DNA of 7,249 nucleotides from an uncultured Oscillospiraceae bacterium (GTDB lineage: Bacteria; Bacillota; Clostridia; Oscillospirales; Acutalibacteraceae). Of this stretch, positions 1-6,155 are shown piece after piece. The stretch is from positions 1 through 7,249 of the forward strand of contig URPQ01000078.1 of NCBI GenBank assembly GCA_900549755.1, read 5' to 3'. The notes below the pieces were generated by a model. The model was not told the DNA's origin. It ran no database searches and worked only from the letters and a program-made list of their open reading frames with translations. Numbering within the stretch: position 1 is the first letter of the stretch; every line of letters begins with the position of its first letter. The position numbers and the translations under genes are program-made.

Positions 1-669
1 GGCTTATTTGAAAGGGCAGAGCATATTTTATCAAGCAGATCCCAGTTCTTATTGTTTTCAAACTCAAAGCTGTGCCCCCAAAGGTAGAAAAGTCCGGGAG
101 TCTGAGCCGCTTCATAAGAGGACATAGGCTCGTTTAAAAACTTATCAATATATCCGAAAAGCTCGGGGTTGGTGTGGTGGGCGGTCGGCATCCAGGCATG
201 CCAGTCTGTCGGCAGGGCAAAGCTGTCGTTATCGCCGCCGAGCGTGCGGGAGTATACTATTCCAAGGTCTGTAAGGTAGCGCCGCGCCGTTTTCGCACCG
301 CGTTATGCCCGAATCGGGGTATGCCATTCCGCGTATTATCATACTAAAATCATTTTCAAGCTCGGTTCTGCACTCAAGCACATCGCGTATGCCGTCTATC
401 GGCAGCTGCTTGCCCGAAGCACGGTGGTATTTACCGTGCACGGCAATTTCGTTGCCTGTATCAATAAGATATTTTTTAATCTGCTCGTGCGTTAAATGCC
501 AGTCGCCCTCTTTTTCGGCTATAAACCCGCTGTTTATATTAAAGGTGCATTTAAGCCCGTGGGCGCAAATTGTCTCGGAAAAACGGATGTCGTCCTTGCA
601 GCCGTCGTCATAGCTTAGCGTGACTGCTTTCGAAAGACCACCGGGGAAACGTAAAAATCTGTAACGCAT
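1..669 (-). pseudogene. Polysaccharide deacetylase family protein, frameshifted and cut by the window edge
   Basis: The protein is a NodB-type carbohydrate esterase that would remove acetyl groups from an N-acetylated polysaccharide with a bound metal. Visible motifs are TLSYDDG (Asp21, Asp22) and HGKYH (His78, His82), which together give the Asp-His-His metal triad, followed by GMAYPDSG. No signal peptide is seen, so a cytoplasmic or non-classical location is likely. The start is ATG 669-667, with AAAGGAAG at 679-686 and 9 bases of spacing, 18 bases after the GNAT stop. The starting frame stops at 229-231 after an out-of-family tail. From about position 299 the next frame is open to the left edge and reads as natural sequence (YLTDLGIVYSRTLGGDND, then WMPTAHHTNPELFGYIDKF and FYLWGHSFEFE). 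One extra base, or two missing bases, at about 280-300 explains this. It may be real decay or a sequencing/assembly error. The family call is firm; the exact substrate is unknown. Confidence 0.85.
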
Positions 670-687
670 AGTAAAAAACTTCCTTTA

Positions 688-1056
688 TTATTTGCAGCAG
701 CAGCTTTTGAAAAGCTTGTCTGTATCAAGCCTTTTTTCATCGTGATTTAATATAAAGCCGAGCTTTTCGCAAAGCCTTTCGGTTTCTTCACCCTCATAAA
801 ATGCGTTAAGAACCGAGTGCTCTGCCGCCACATGTAGGGTGCTGCGCAAAAGACCGTCGGCAAATGCCGCATCGTCGGTTGTAACAAGTCTTAAAATTAC
901 CATTTTTTCACTATCGAGCGTGTAAAGGCAGTAGCCTAAAACCTCGTCGCCGCAGCGTTCTGTAACGCAGCCCGATATATCGGAATATGTAAGCCCGTTT
1001 TCTTCCCACGCGGCGCGTATTTTTTCTTTATCGGTTAAAGGTGCTAAGGTAATCAA
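688..1056 (-). CDS. Small GNAT-like N-acetyltransferase
   Basis: This 122-residue protein resembles a compact GNAT acetyltransferase. It has an early helix (TDKEKIRAAWEENGL), central strands (EVLGYCLYTLD, KMVILRLVTTDD), a helix in the acetyl-CoA position (AFADGLLRSTLHVAAEH), and a C-terminal LCEKLGFI segment typical of the last GNAT strand and helix. The canonical R/Q-x-x-G-x-G/A loop is not clear, so activity is uncertain and the substrate unknown. It ends in SCCCK, three consecutive cysteines. The start is TTG 1056-1054, because AAGGAGG lies 7 bases upstream and TTG overlaps the rluB stop as TTGA. A longer frame reaching into rluB has no such support. The overlap implies translational coupling to rluB. 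The acetyltransferase label is from fold pattern only. Confidence 0.65.
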   Translation of the reverse strand: MITLAPLTDKEKIRAAWEENGLTYSDISGCVTERCGDEVLGYCLYTLDSEKMVILRLVTTDDAAFADGLLRSTLHVAAEHSVLNAFYEGEETERLCEKLGFILNHDEKRLDTDKLFKSCCCK

Positions 1057-1796
1057 CTTTCTTCCTCCTTGCTTTGCGATACGTTGGTAAGCCGCCGCAT
1101 TTCGCGCTCGTTTAATGCACGCCACTTGCCCTGCGGCAGCATACCCAGCTTAACGCCCGCAATTTCGGTGCGTTTAAGGCGAATAACGCTTAAATTCACC
1201 GCCTCGCACATACGCCTTATCTGGCGGTTTCTGCCCTCGTTCAGTATGAAAATAAGCACGGTTCTGTCTTCCTTGCGCTCTGCCACAAAGCAGTCGCAAG
1301 GGAGCGTTTTTTTGCCGTCAAGCAAAATTCCCTCGCGCATTTCAATCAGCTTTTCGTCCGTCACATCGCCCTTTACGGTCACGCGGTAGGTCTTGTTTAC
1401 ATGGGATGAGGGGTGGGTGAGCTTGTTTGCAAAATCGCCGTCGTTCGTCATTAAAAGCAGCCCCTCGGAATCGCGGTCAAGCCGACCCACAGGGAAAAGG
1501 CGCACGCCTGCGTCCTTTACTAAATCGCAAACGTTTTTACGCCCCAACTCATCCTTTGCGGTGGTAACGTATCCGCGCGGCTTGTGCATCATTATATATA
1601 CTTTTTCGGAAACAGGCACTACCGCCTTACCGCGAACCGTCACTTTATCCCTTTTGGGGTCAACCTTTGCGCCTATAACGGCAATATGCCCGTTTACCTT
1701 TACCTTTCCGCTTTCTATAAGCTCCTCGGCTTTTCGGCGCGAGGCTACGCCACATTCCGCAAGGTGCTTTTGCAGTCTTATTCTGTTATCCTTCAT
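1053..1796 (-). CDS. rluB: rRNA pseudouridine synthase, RluB/RsuA family
   Basis: The 247-residue protein isomerises a specific uridine to pseudouridine in ribosomal RNA; the RluB subgroup acts on helix 89 of 23S rRNA. An N-terminal S4 RNA-binding domain covers roughly residues 6-50 (RLQKHLAECGVASRRKAEEL). The family motif HKPRGYVTT is at 71-79, the catalytic loop GRLDRDSEGLLLMTNDG at 104-120 with Asp107 as nucleophile, and NEGRNRQIRRMCEAV is near 187-201. The length is usual for the family. The start is ATG 1796-1794; its ribosome site TAGGAG overlaps the TAG stop of the carboxypeptidase gene upstream, leaving an 8-base gap. In Bacillus the same gene lies downstream of scpAB and a carboxypeptidase gene, which supports RluB over RsuA. 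The 16S-specific RsuA cannot be fully excluded from sequence alone. Confidence 0.92.
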   Translation of the reverse strand: MKDNRIRLQKHLAECGVASRRKAEELIESGKVKVNGHIAVIGAKVDPKRDKVTVRGKAVVPVSEKVYIMMHKPRGYVTTAKDELGRKNVCDLVKDAGVRLFPVGRLDRDSEGLLLMTNDGDFANKLTHPSSHVNKTYRVTVKGDVTDEKLIEMREGILLDGKKTLPCDCFVAERKEDRTVLIFILNEGRNRQIRRMCEAVNLSVIRLKRTEIAGVKLGMLPQGKWRALNEREMRRLTNVSQSKEEES

Positions 1797-1804
1797 ATCT
1801 ACTC

Positions 1805-2914
1805 CTAAATGCTTAATAATATGTATTTTATATTGGCTAAAAGCCGTGAATAAACACTTTGCCGCGGCTTTGTTACCGCAATCTCGCGCGGCGCTTTTAT
1901 TTCCACAGTTTCAATTATATTTCCGTTAAAGCTGTATTCTGCGGTGCCTACCGTTTCGCCGCGGGATATGGGCGCATACAAAAACTGCGGCAGACGTATT
2001 TCGCAGCTTATTTTTTCGGTTTCAAGCGTGTTTATAATGTAAGGTTCTATAAACACGTCGAGATTTTCATTATCCGAGCCGATAACGGGCAGGGTAAAAT
2101 GCGAAATCTGCGGGGTGTAGGAGGTCTGACCTATTAAGTCAAGCCCGTAATCAAGCAGAGCCGCATGGTCGCGCCAGTCGTCCGGGTCGCAAAGCGTTAC
2201 GGCTACGGCGAGCTTACCGTCTCTTTTAGCTGCCGAAACAAGGCAGCGCCCCGATTTTTTGGTAAAGCCCGTTTTTACACCAACCGCGCCCTCATACAGC
2301 TTTAAAAGCTTATTGTGGTTTGAAAGGGTGCGCTTATAGGGCGGGTTGCCGTAGCATAAAGTGGCGGTTTTTGAGGCGGCGGCTTTGGCAAATTCCTCAT
2401 TTTTAAGCGCAAAGGCGGCAAGCAGTGCTAATTCCCGCGCGGTTGTGTAGTGTTCTTCCGCGTCAAGCCCCGAGGGGGTTACAAAGTGGGTGTTTTTAAG
2501 CCCCAGTTCCGCTGCGCGACGGTTCATAAGCTCGGCAAATGCTTTAACAGAGCCCGAAACCGCAATTGCGGTGACGTTTGCCGCATCGTTCCCCGATGCT
2601 AAAAGCATACCGTAAAGCAGGTCGTGCAGGGTTACGGTATCGCCCGGCAGCAGTCCCATTGAAGACCCCTCAACCTTTAGCATATCCGCCGTTACGGTTA
2701 TTTCCTTTTCCAAATTGCCGTGCTCGCAAAGCAGCAAGGACGTCATAATTTTAGTCGTACTCGCCATAGGCAGGCGCGTATCTGCATTTTGACTGTACAA
2801 AACTTCGCCGGTATCACCGTTTATTACCGCCGCCGCTTTGGCAGACGTGGAAACGGCGCTTACCGGCAATGAAAAAATTATACATATTACAACAAGCGCG
2901 ACAATTCTTTTCAT
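1805..2914 (-). CDS. D-alanyl-D-alanine carboxypeptidase (penicillin-binding protein 5 family, DacB/DacF type)
   Basis: This serine peptidase (family S11) trims the terminal D-Ala from peptidoglycan pentapeptides outside the membrane. The 369-residue form begins with a signal peptide (basic MKR, hydrophobic core VALVVICIIFSLP, likely cleavage near VSA or SAKA). All three active-site motifs are present: STTK with Ser52 and Lys55, SGN at 107-109, and KTG at 214-216. A beta-rich C-terminal domain follows, ending in a hydrophobic/amphipathic tail (YSRLLANIKYILLSI) that may anchor it to the membrane. I chose ATG 2914-2912 because AGAGG stands 8 bases upstream; a GTG three codons earlier lies inside that ribosome site. 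Bacillus has both a vegetative (DacA) and sporulation (DacB, DacF) versions. The neighbouring gerW makes a spore-cortex role plausible, but this is inference. Confidence 0.93.
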   Translation of the reverse strand: MKRIVALVVICIIFSLPVSAVSTSAKAAAVINGDTGEVLYSQNADTRLPMASTTKIMTSLLLCEHGNLEKEITVTADMLKVEGSSMGLLPGDTVTLHDLLYGMLLASGNDAANVTAIAVSGSVKAFAELMNRRAAELGLKNTHFVTPSGLDAEEHYTTARELALLAAFALKNEEFAKAAASKTATLCYGNPPYKRTLSNHNKLLKLYEGAVGVKTGFTKKSGRCLVSAAKRDGKLAVAVTLCDPDDWRDHAALLDYGLDLIGQTSYTPQISHFTLPVIGSDNENLDVFIEPYIINTLETEKISCEIRLPQFLYAPISRGETVGTAEYSFNGNIIETVEIKAPREIAVTKPRQSVYSRLLANIKYILLSI

Positions 2915-2958
2915 AAACTCCACCTCTTAAAAAGTTTATTAAAAGGCGGGGATTTATA

Positions 2959-3342
2959 TTACTGTTCTTCTTTTTTGCGCTTATCCTTTGAGAAAAGCTC
3001 CTTTGCGCGCTCAATAACATCGGGCGCCATTGCAAACGCCTTTTCGGCGGAGCTTAATTCATTATAGACGGGCATCATTTTAACATTGCCGTCGCTAACG
3101 GCTATAAAGGCAACGGGCGCTATTGTAACCCCTGTGCCGCCACCACCGCCGAAAAGCCCCGATTGGGTCTTGCTCGGGAAATCGCTGCCGCCTGTTGCAA
3201 GCCCGAAAGAGACTTTAGAAACGGGCAGCAGGGTAACGTCGCCTACCACTATCGGGTCGCCGATAATGGTGTTTGCGTCCACCATTGCGCGGAGCTTGTC
3301 CATAGTTACGTCCATAATGCTTTTAATGCTGTTTTCGCTCAT
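2959..3342 (-). CDS. ytfJ: GerW/YtfJ family sporulation protein
   Basis: The 127-residue protein matches the GerW (YtfJ) family, whose Bacillus member is made in the forespore and is needed for normal germination; its biochemical activity is not established. Recognisable features are the N-terminal helix MDVTMDKLRAMVDANTIIGDPI, the LLPVSKVSFGLATGGSDF segment at 39-55, a glycine stretch FGGGGGTG at 64-71, and the hydrophobic strand VTIAPVAFIAV followed by MMPV. The C-terminus is lysine- and glutamate-rich. The start is ATG 3342-3340 with GAGG 8 bases upstream. It overlaps the stop of the DUF2953 gene as ATGA, a pairing also seen as ytfI-ytfJ in Bacillus. Its presence is the best single hint that the host lineage forms spores. 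Confidence 0.92.
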   Translation of the reverse strand: MSENSIKSIMDVTMDKLRAMVDANTIIGDPIVVGDVTLLPVSKVSFGLATGGSDFPSKTQSGLFGGGGGTGVTIAPVAFIAVSDGNVKMMPVYNELSSAEKAFAMAPDVIERAKELFSKDKRKKEEQ

Positions 3343-3944
3343 AATTCATTCCTCGTTTTAAATTTATTAAATTCCGAAAGCGCCGCAACTGCGGCAGCCA
3401 ACAGGAAGAATAGCCGTAGCTTTACCCGCGCCGAAAACGCGAAATCGGGCTTTGCGCTTTCAAAATCGGCGCGAATGTCAATTTGCTTGAGTGCTATATT
3501 TGAAAGTGAATCAAGCAGGCTCAAAATCGGGTAAACTGCCGAGCATACCGCGCCGTAATAAATTGCGGTAAGCGCAGCGTCGTCCGTTGCGACCTTTATG
3601 CCTAAACATACTCGAGTGATTTTTATGTGCCGCAGCTGCTTTTTTATTCGTAAAATAAGGGCTTTTATAAAAGACGTTATTTCACTTAAAGCAACCCTAA
3701 AACCCTTTTCGCGGTTTAGCTTTTTAAAGGGGTTTTCCGCCTGTTTTTCGGCTTTTTTATCGCTTTCTGCATCTGCTTTGGGCTTTTTAATATCCTGCCC
3801 CGGCTCAATTTTAAAAATTCGTATTCCCGCAAATCTGACGGTCATAAAAAAGGAGTCGGTGTACTTTATATCAAGGCTTATAGGCAGAAAAAGCAGCAGA
3901 ACGATTAAAAGAACTACCACGGAAATAATAGTTAAAGCAATCAA
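3339..3944 (-). CDS. DUF2953 domain-containing membrane-anchored protein (YtfI-like)
   Basis: The product has 201 residues and no known biochemical function. A strong N-terminal membrane segment (ALTIISVVVLLIVLLLFLPISL, residues 3-24) is followed by a short strand-rich part, a charged lysine/glutamate linker at about 48-80 (KKPKADAESDKKAEKQAENP), and the DUF2953 core around KITRVCLGIKVATDDAALTAIYYGAVCSAVYPIL. A second hydrophobic stretch near the C-terminus (LFFLLAAAVAAL) may be another membrane helix. The start is TTG 3944-3942, supported by GGGGAG 9 bases upstream; no usable ATG occurs before the family core. TTG overlaps the scpB stop as TTGA, and its own stop overlaps the gerW start. The tight pairing with gerW suggests a joint role, possibly in sporulation, but this is inference. 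Confidence 0.85.
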   Translation of the reverse strand: MIALTIISVVVLLIVLLLFLPISLDIKYTDSFFMTVRFAGIRIFKIEPGQDIKKPKADAESDKKAEKQAENPFKKLNREKGFRVALSEITSFIKALILRIKKQLRHIKITRVCLGIKVATDDAALTAIYYGAVCSAVYPILSLLDSLSNIALKQIDIRADFESAKPDFAFSARVKLRLFFLLAAAVAALSEFNKFKTRNEL

Positions 3945-4534
3945 GCGGTCACGCTCCCCGAAGTTTCCGCCGCCGTTTCCTCGTCAAGCGGTATTTGTTC
4001 GGCGGTGCTTTCCTCGGCGTTTTCGTTTTTAGGCAGCGGTGGCAAGCCCGACAGATCGTTTATGCCGAAACAGCGCAAAAAATTTTTGGTTGTGCCGTAA
4101 AGCAGGGGCTTGCCCGGTAATTCCAGTCTGCCGCGCTCCTCAATAAGCCCTTTTTCCACAAGGGTGGTAACAACGCCAGAGCAATCAACGCCCCTTACCT
4201 GCTCAATAAACGATTTTGTAACGGGCTGATTGTAAGCCACAACCGCCAAAACCTCAAGCGCGGCGGGGGATAAGGGGGTGCGCCGCCTTATATCAAACAT
4301 TTTCTTTATATAATCGGCATATTCCGCCCTTGTTGCAAGCTGATAGGTATTATCAAGCCGCAAAAGCTCCAAGCCGCTTTTTTGCTCCTTGAGCTTTTTT
4401 TCAAGCGATTCCATTACCTTTACAACCTTTTCGGGCGCAATATCAAAAACCTGCGAAAAGCGGTCTATGCTTTGCGGCTCGCCGCCCGAGAAAAGCACCG
4501 CCTCAAAGGCGGATGTAAGCTCTGACATTGTCAT
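3941..4534 (-). CDS. scpB: Segregation and condensation protein B
   Basis: ScpB is the paired winged-helix (kite) subunit of the bacterial SMC condensin; a dimer binds ScpA and helps organise and separate the chromosome. The 197-residue protein has the family signatures AFEAVLFSGGEP near the start, LRLDNTYQLATRAEYADYI near the centre, the hallmark RTPLSPAALEVLAVVAYNQPVTKSFIEQVRGVD, and LPGKPLLYGTTKNFLRCFGI in the second winged helix. An acidic, likely disordered tail (ENAEESTAEQIPLDEETAAE) follows, as is common. The start is the first of two nearby ATGs (4534-4532). AAGGAG lies 11 bases upstream, within the end of scpA, and ATGA joins the two genes. The adjacency to scpA makes the call secure. 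Confidence 0.96.
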   Translation of the reverse strand: MTMSELTSAFEAVLFSGGEPQSIDRFSQVFDIAPEKVVKVMESLEKKLKEQKSGLELLRLDNTYQLATRAEYADYIKKMFDIRRRTPLSPAALEVLAVVAYNQPVTKSFIEQVRGVDCSGVVTTLVEKGLIEERGRLELPGKPLLYGTTKNFLRCFGINDLSGLPPLPKNENAEESTAEQIPLDEETAAETSGSVTA

Positions 4535-5250
4535 TTGCGTTTATGCTCCTTAATAAGTGTTATGTCGGCGTCCTCTGCGTCGCCCTCAATTTTAACACGG
4601 TTTCCCCTGCAAAGCTCAAGAACCGCTAAAAATGTGGCTACAAGCTCCGAGCGGCTGTTTGCCGTTTTGTAAAGCGACATAAGTTTTTTTGAGCCACCCG
4701 ACCATAGGTTACGCATTACGAAAACTATTTTGGTTGACACGGCAACAATTTTTTTCGCCACGATTTTGGTAAACGGCGCGGTAGATGGGGGTAAGCGGCG
4801 CTGACCTCTGCCTACCGCCGCAAGGTATGAAAGGTACATAACGTCGGGCGAGTGGGTAAGCTCATAAGTATTATCAAATTCAAGCTCGGCGGGCTTGCGC
4901 ACGAATTTATCAAACCCTACCTGCATAGTAGATAACTGCGCGGCTATCTGTCGGCAGGTCATATATTCAAGCAGCTCGCCAGTAAGCTCTTCTTTAAGTT
5001 TTTGCACTTCCTCGTGGCGCGGTAATAGGCTCACGGTTTTAATATACAAGAGCCTTGAAGCCATTTCGAGAAATTCGCTTTTAATTTCCATTTCCTCATT
5101 GCGGAAAAGCTCTATTTGCGCCAGATACTGGTCTATAAGCACCGATAGCTGTATATCGTAAATATTAAGCTTGTTTCGGGCTATAAGCTGTAAAAGCAGG
5201 TCAAGCGGACCCTCAAAGCCCTCAATTTTATAAGACGGTATATATTCCAT
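4531..5250 (-). CDS. scpA: Segregation and condensation protein A
   Basis: ScpA is the kleisin subunit that bridges SMC heads and binds ScpB in the condensin complex. The 239-residue protein shows the N-terminal signature YKIEGFEGPLDLLLQLIARNKLNIYDI, the SMC-neck-binding helices (IDQYLAQIELFRNEEMEIKSEFLEMASRL), the segment LLYIKTVSLLPR, and a C-terminal winged helix ending with SRSELVATFLAVLELCRGNRVKI. Length is normal. ATG 5250-5248 fits the family start (MEYIPSYKIEGFEG). A TTG two codons earlier (5256-5254) overlaps the protease stop as TTGA and sits 7 bases from a weak AGGG, so a 241-residue form is a real alternative. A frame extending to 5301 only reads into the protease gene. No SMC gene is in the window. 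Confidence 0.95.
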   Translation of the reverse strand: MEYIPSYKIEGFEGPLDLLLQLIARNKLNIYDIQLSVLIDQYLAQIELFRNEEMEIKSEFLEMASRLLYIKTVSLLPRHEEVQKLKEELTGELLEYMTCRQIAAQLSTMQVGFDKFVRKPAELEFDNTYELTHSPDVMYLSYLAAVGRGQRRLPPSTAPFTKIVAKKIVAVSTKIVFVMRNLWSGGSKKLMSLYKTANSRSELVATFLAVLELCRGNRVKIEGDAEDADITLIKEHKRK

Positions 5251-5252
5251 AA

Positions 5253-5927
5253 TCAAATAAACGCCCTGAACGGCAATGAAGCCAGCATATTTAAAAACCA
5301 CATAACGCCGTTGCTTAAATACCCCAGCGGTTTATCGAGCACGCCGAGCCAGATAAGGGCTAAAAGCGCAAAGAATATATAACGCTCATAGCGCATAAGG
5401 GCGTAATACTGCTTGTCCGGCAGCAGCGCCGATAAAAGGCGCGAGCCGTCAAGCGGGGGAATGGGTATAAGGTTGAAAACGGCAAGCGAAATATTTATGC
5501 TTGCAATGTAGAAAAAGAAGATTGCAATATAAAGAAATACCGTGCCTGTAAGCAGATACTGAAAAATATTGCAGATAATAAGCGCGATAAGCGCAACAAT
5601 AAGGTTGGAAACAGGACCCGCCAAAGCGGTAAGCGCCATATCGCGCTTGGGGTGCTTAAAATAGGTCGGATTTACGCCTACGGGCTTTGCCCAGCCGAAC
5701 CCGACAAGCAGTATACACGCGGCGCCCAAATAATCAATATGCGCAAAGGGGTTAAGTGTCAGCCTGCCCTGATAGCGGGGCGTTGGGTCGCCGAGCTTTG
5801 TTGCGGCAAAGCCGTGAGCAAATTCGTGTATGGGTAAGGTTAAGAAAATTACAACGAGAGAGGACAGTATATAGGCTATACCGCCGCTGACCGATGTTAT
5901 TCTTCCCGATAAAAGTTGATTTATCAA
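5253..5927 (-). CDS. Site-2 protease family (M50) membrane metalloprotease
   Basis: This is an intramembrane zinc metalloprotease of the M50 family, the group that cuts membrane proteins such as anti-sigma factors within the bilayer; its substrate is unknown. In the 224-residue form the zinc motif HEFAH is at 34-38 in a hydrophobic helix, NPFAHID is at 59-65, and the third-ligand motif NLIPIPPLDGSR has its Asp at about 160. Four or more membrane segments are visible, and no PDZ domain is present, as in small YwhC-like members. I chose TTG 5927-5925 because GGAG lies 9 bases upstream. A longer frame starting with TTG at 5975 would begin upstream of the promoter -10 box at 5964-5969, so it could not be translated from that transcript. 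It is the first gene of the leftward operon; the pairing with scpA is common in Clostridia. Confidence 0.92.
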   Translation of the reverse strand: MINQLLSGRITSVSGGIAYILSSLVVIFLTLPIHEFAHGFAATKLGDPTPRYQGRLTLNPFAHIDYLGAACILLVGFGWAKPVGVNPTYFKHPKRDMALTALAGPVSNLIVALIALIICNIFQYLLTGTVFLYIAIFFFYIASINISLAVFNLIPIPPLDGSRLLSALLPDKQYYALMRYERYIFFALLALIWLGVLDKPLGYLSNGVMWFLNMLASLPFRAFI

Positions 5928-5963
5928 GCTATACAGCTCCGTTTCAAAATAATAGATACTATA

Positions 5964-5992
5964 ATTATATAACAAACAGTAAATAATTACAA
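5964..5992 (-). promoter_or_regulatory. Sigma-A-type promoter for the leftward operon
   Basis: Read leftward, TTGTAA (5987-5992), a 17-base spacer and a perfect TATAAT (5964-5969) form a near-consensus housekeeping promoter. Transcription would start near 5957, leaving about 30 bases of leader before the TTG start at 5927, with GGAG at 5937-5940. It is the only clear promoter found for the nine leftward genes. Confidence 0.75.
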
Positions 5993-6050
5993 GATATTTT
6001 TACAGTATATTGTGTTTTAAAAAAATTTTTATATAAGGCTTAAATAAATG

Positions 6051-6079
6051 TTGATTTATTCTTTGATTTACTATATAAT
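6051..6079 (+). promoter_or_regulatory. Sigma-A-type promoter P1 for the STAS-MATE genes
   Basis: TTGATT (6051-6056), a 17-base spacer and a perfect TATAAT (6074-6079) match the housekeeping consensus. The predicted start near 6086 gives a leader of about 70 bases before the ATG at 6156. Confidence 0.72.
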
Positions 6080-6090
6080 GAAAATATAAT
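6063..6090 (+). promoter_or_regulatory. Overlapping promoter P2 for the STAS-MATE genes
   Basis: A second TTGATT (6063-6068), a 16-base spacer and a second perfect TATAAT (6085-6090) overlap P1, shifted by 11-12 bases. The octamer TTGATTTA occurs twice (6051-6058 and 6063-6070). The predicted start is near 6097. Whether both are used cannot be seen from sequence. Confidence 0.5.
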
Positions 6091-6121
6091 ATGCGTGCCA
6101 ACTTTTTTTTGCTTGGGCATA
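6090..6121 (+). other. Possible leader hairpin upstream of the STAS gene
   Basis: TATGC (6090-6094) plus CCAA (6098-6101) can pair with TTGG (6113-6116) plus GCATA (6117-6121), with a 3-base bulge (GTG) and an 11-base loop containing eight T. It would lie at the 5' end of the P1 transcript. It is weak, and no function is evident. Confidence 0.25.
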
Positions 6122-6143
6122 CATATAAAATTTTCTTTGAAAA

Positions 6144-6148
6144 CGGAG
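6144..6148 (+). promoter_or_regulatory. Ribosome binding site of the STAS gene
   Basis: CGGAG lies 7 bases before the ATG at 6156 and fixes that start. Confidence 0.75.
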
Positions 6149-6155
6149 AATTAAA

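Larger units (their letters stand above)
5928..6155. promoter_or_regulatory. Divergent AT-rich intergenic region
   Basis: This 228-base stretch separates the leftward M50 operon from the rightward STAS-MATE pair. It carries one leftward and two rightward promoters. The -35 boxes facing away from each other are about 58 bases apart, with an A/T tract (TTTTAAAAAAATTTTT around 6015-6030) between them that could act as an UP-type or bent-DNA element. I see no coding potential and no terminator in it. Confidence 0.7.

Noticed and set aside
670..687. Possible terminator between the GNAT and deacetylase genes
   Set aside because: The gap is only 18 bases, holds the deacetylase ribosome site, and has no stem.
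702..716. Perfect short palindrome AGCTTTTGAAAAGCT near the end of the GNAT gene, a possible terminator
   Set aside because: It lies inside the coding sequence (encoding KLFKS), the loop is too tight, and no T-run follows in the leftward direction.
1393..1929. Long rightward open frame opposite rluB and the end of the carboxypeptidase gene
   Set aside because: It is antisense to two well-supported genes, has no ribosome site or recognisable domain, and its composition is what a mirrored coding frame gives.
2915..2958. Possible sporulation or housekeeping promoter in the gap before the carboxypeptidase gene
   Set aside because: TAATAA-like -10 strings occur, but I found no matching -35 at 16-18 bases and no sigma-F/G consensus pair.
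3598..4032. Rightward open frame opposite the DUF2953 gene and scpB
   Set aside because: It is antisense to two recognised families, with a low-complexity Ser/Arg/Phe-rich product and no translation signals.
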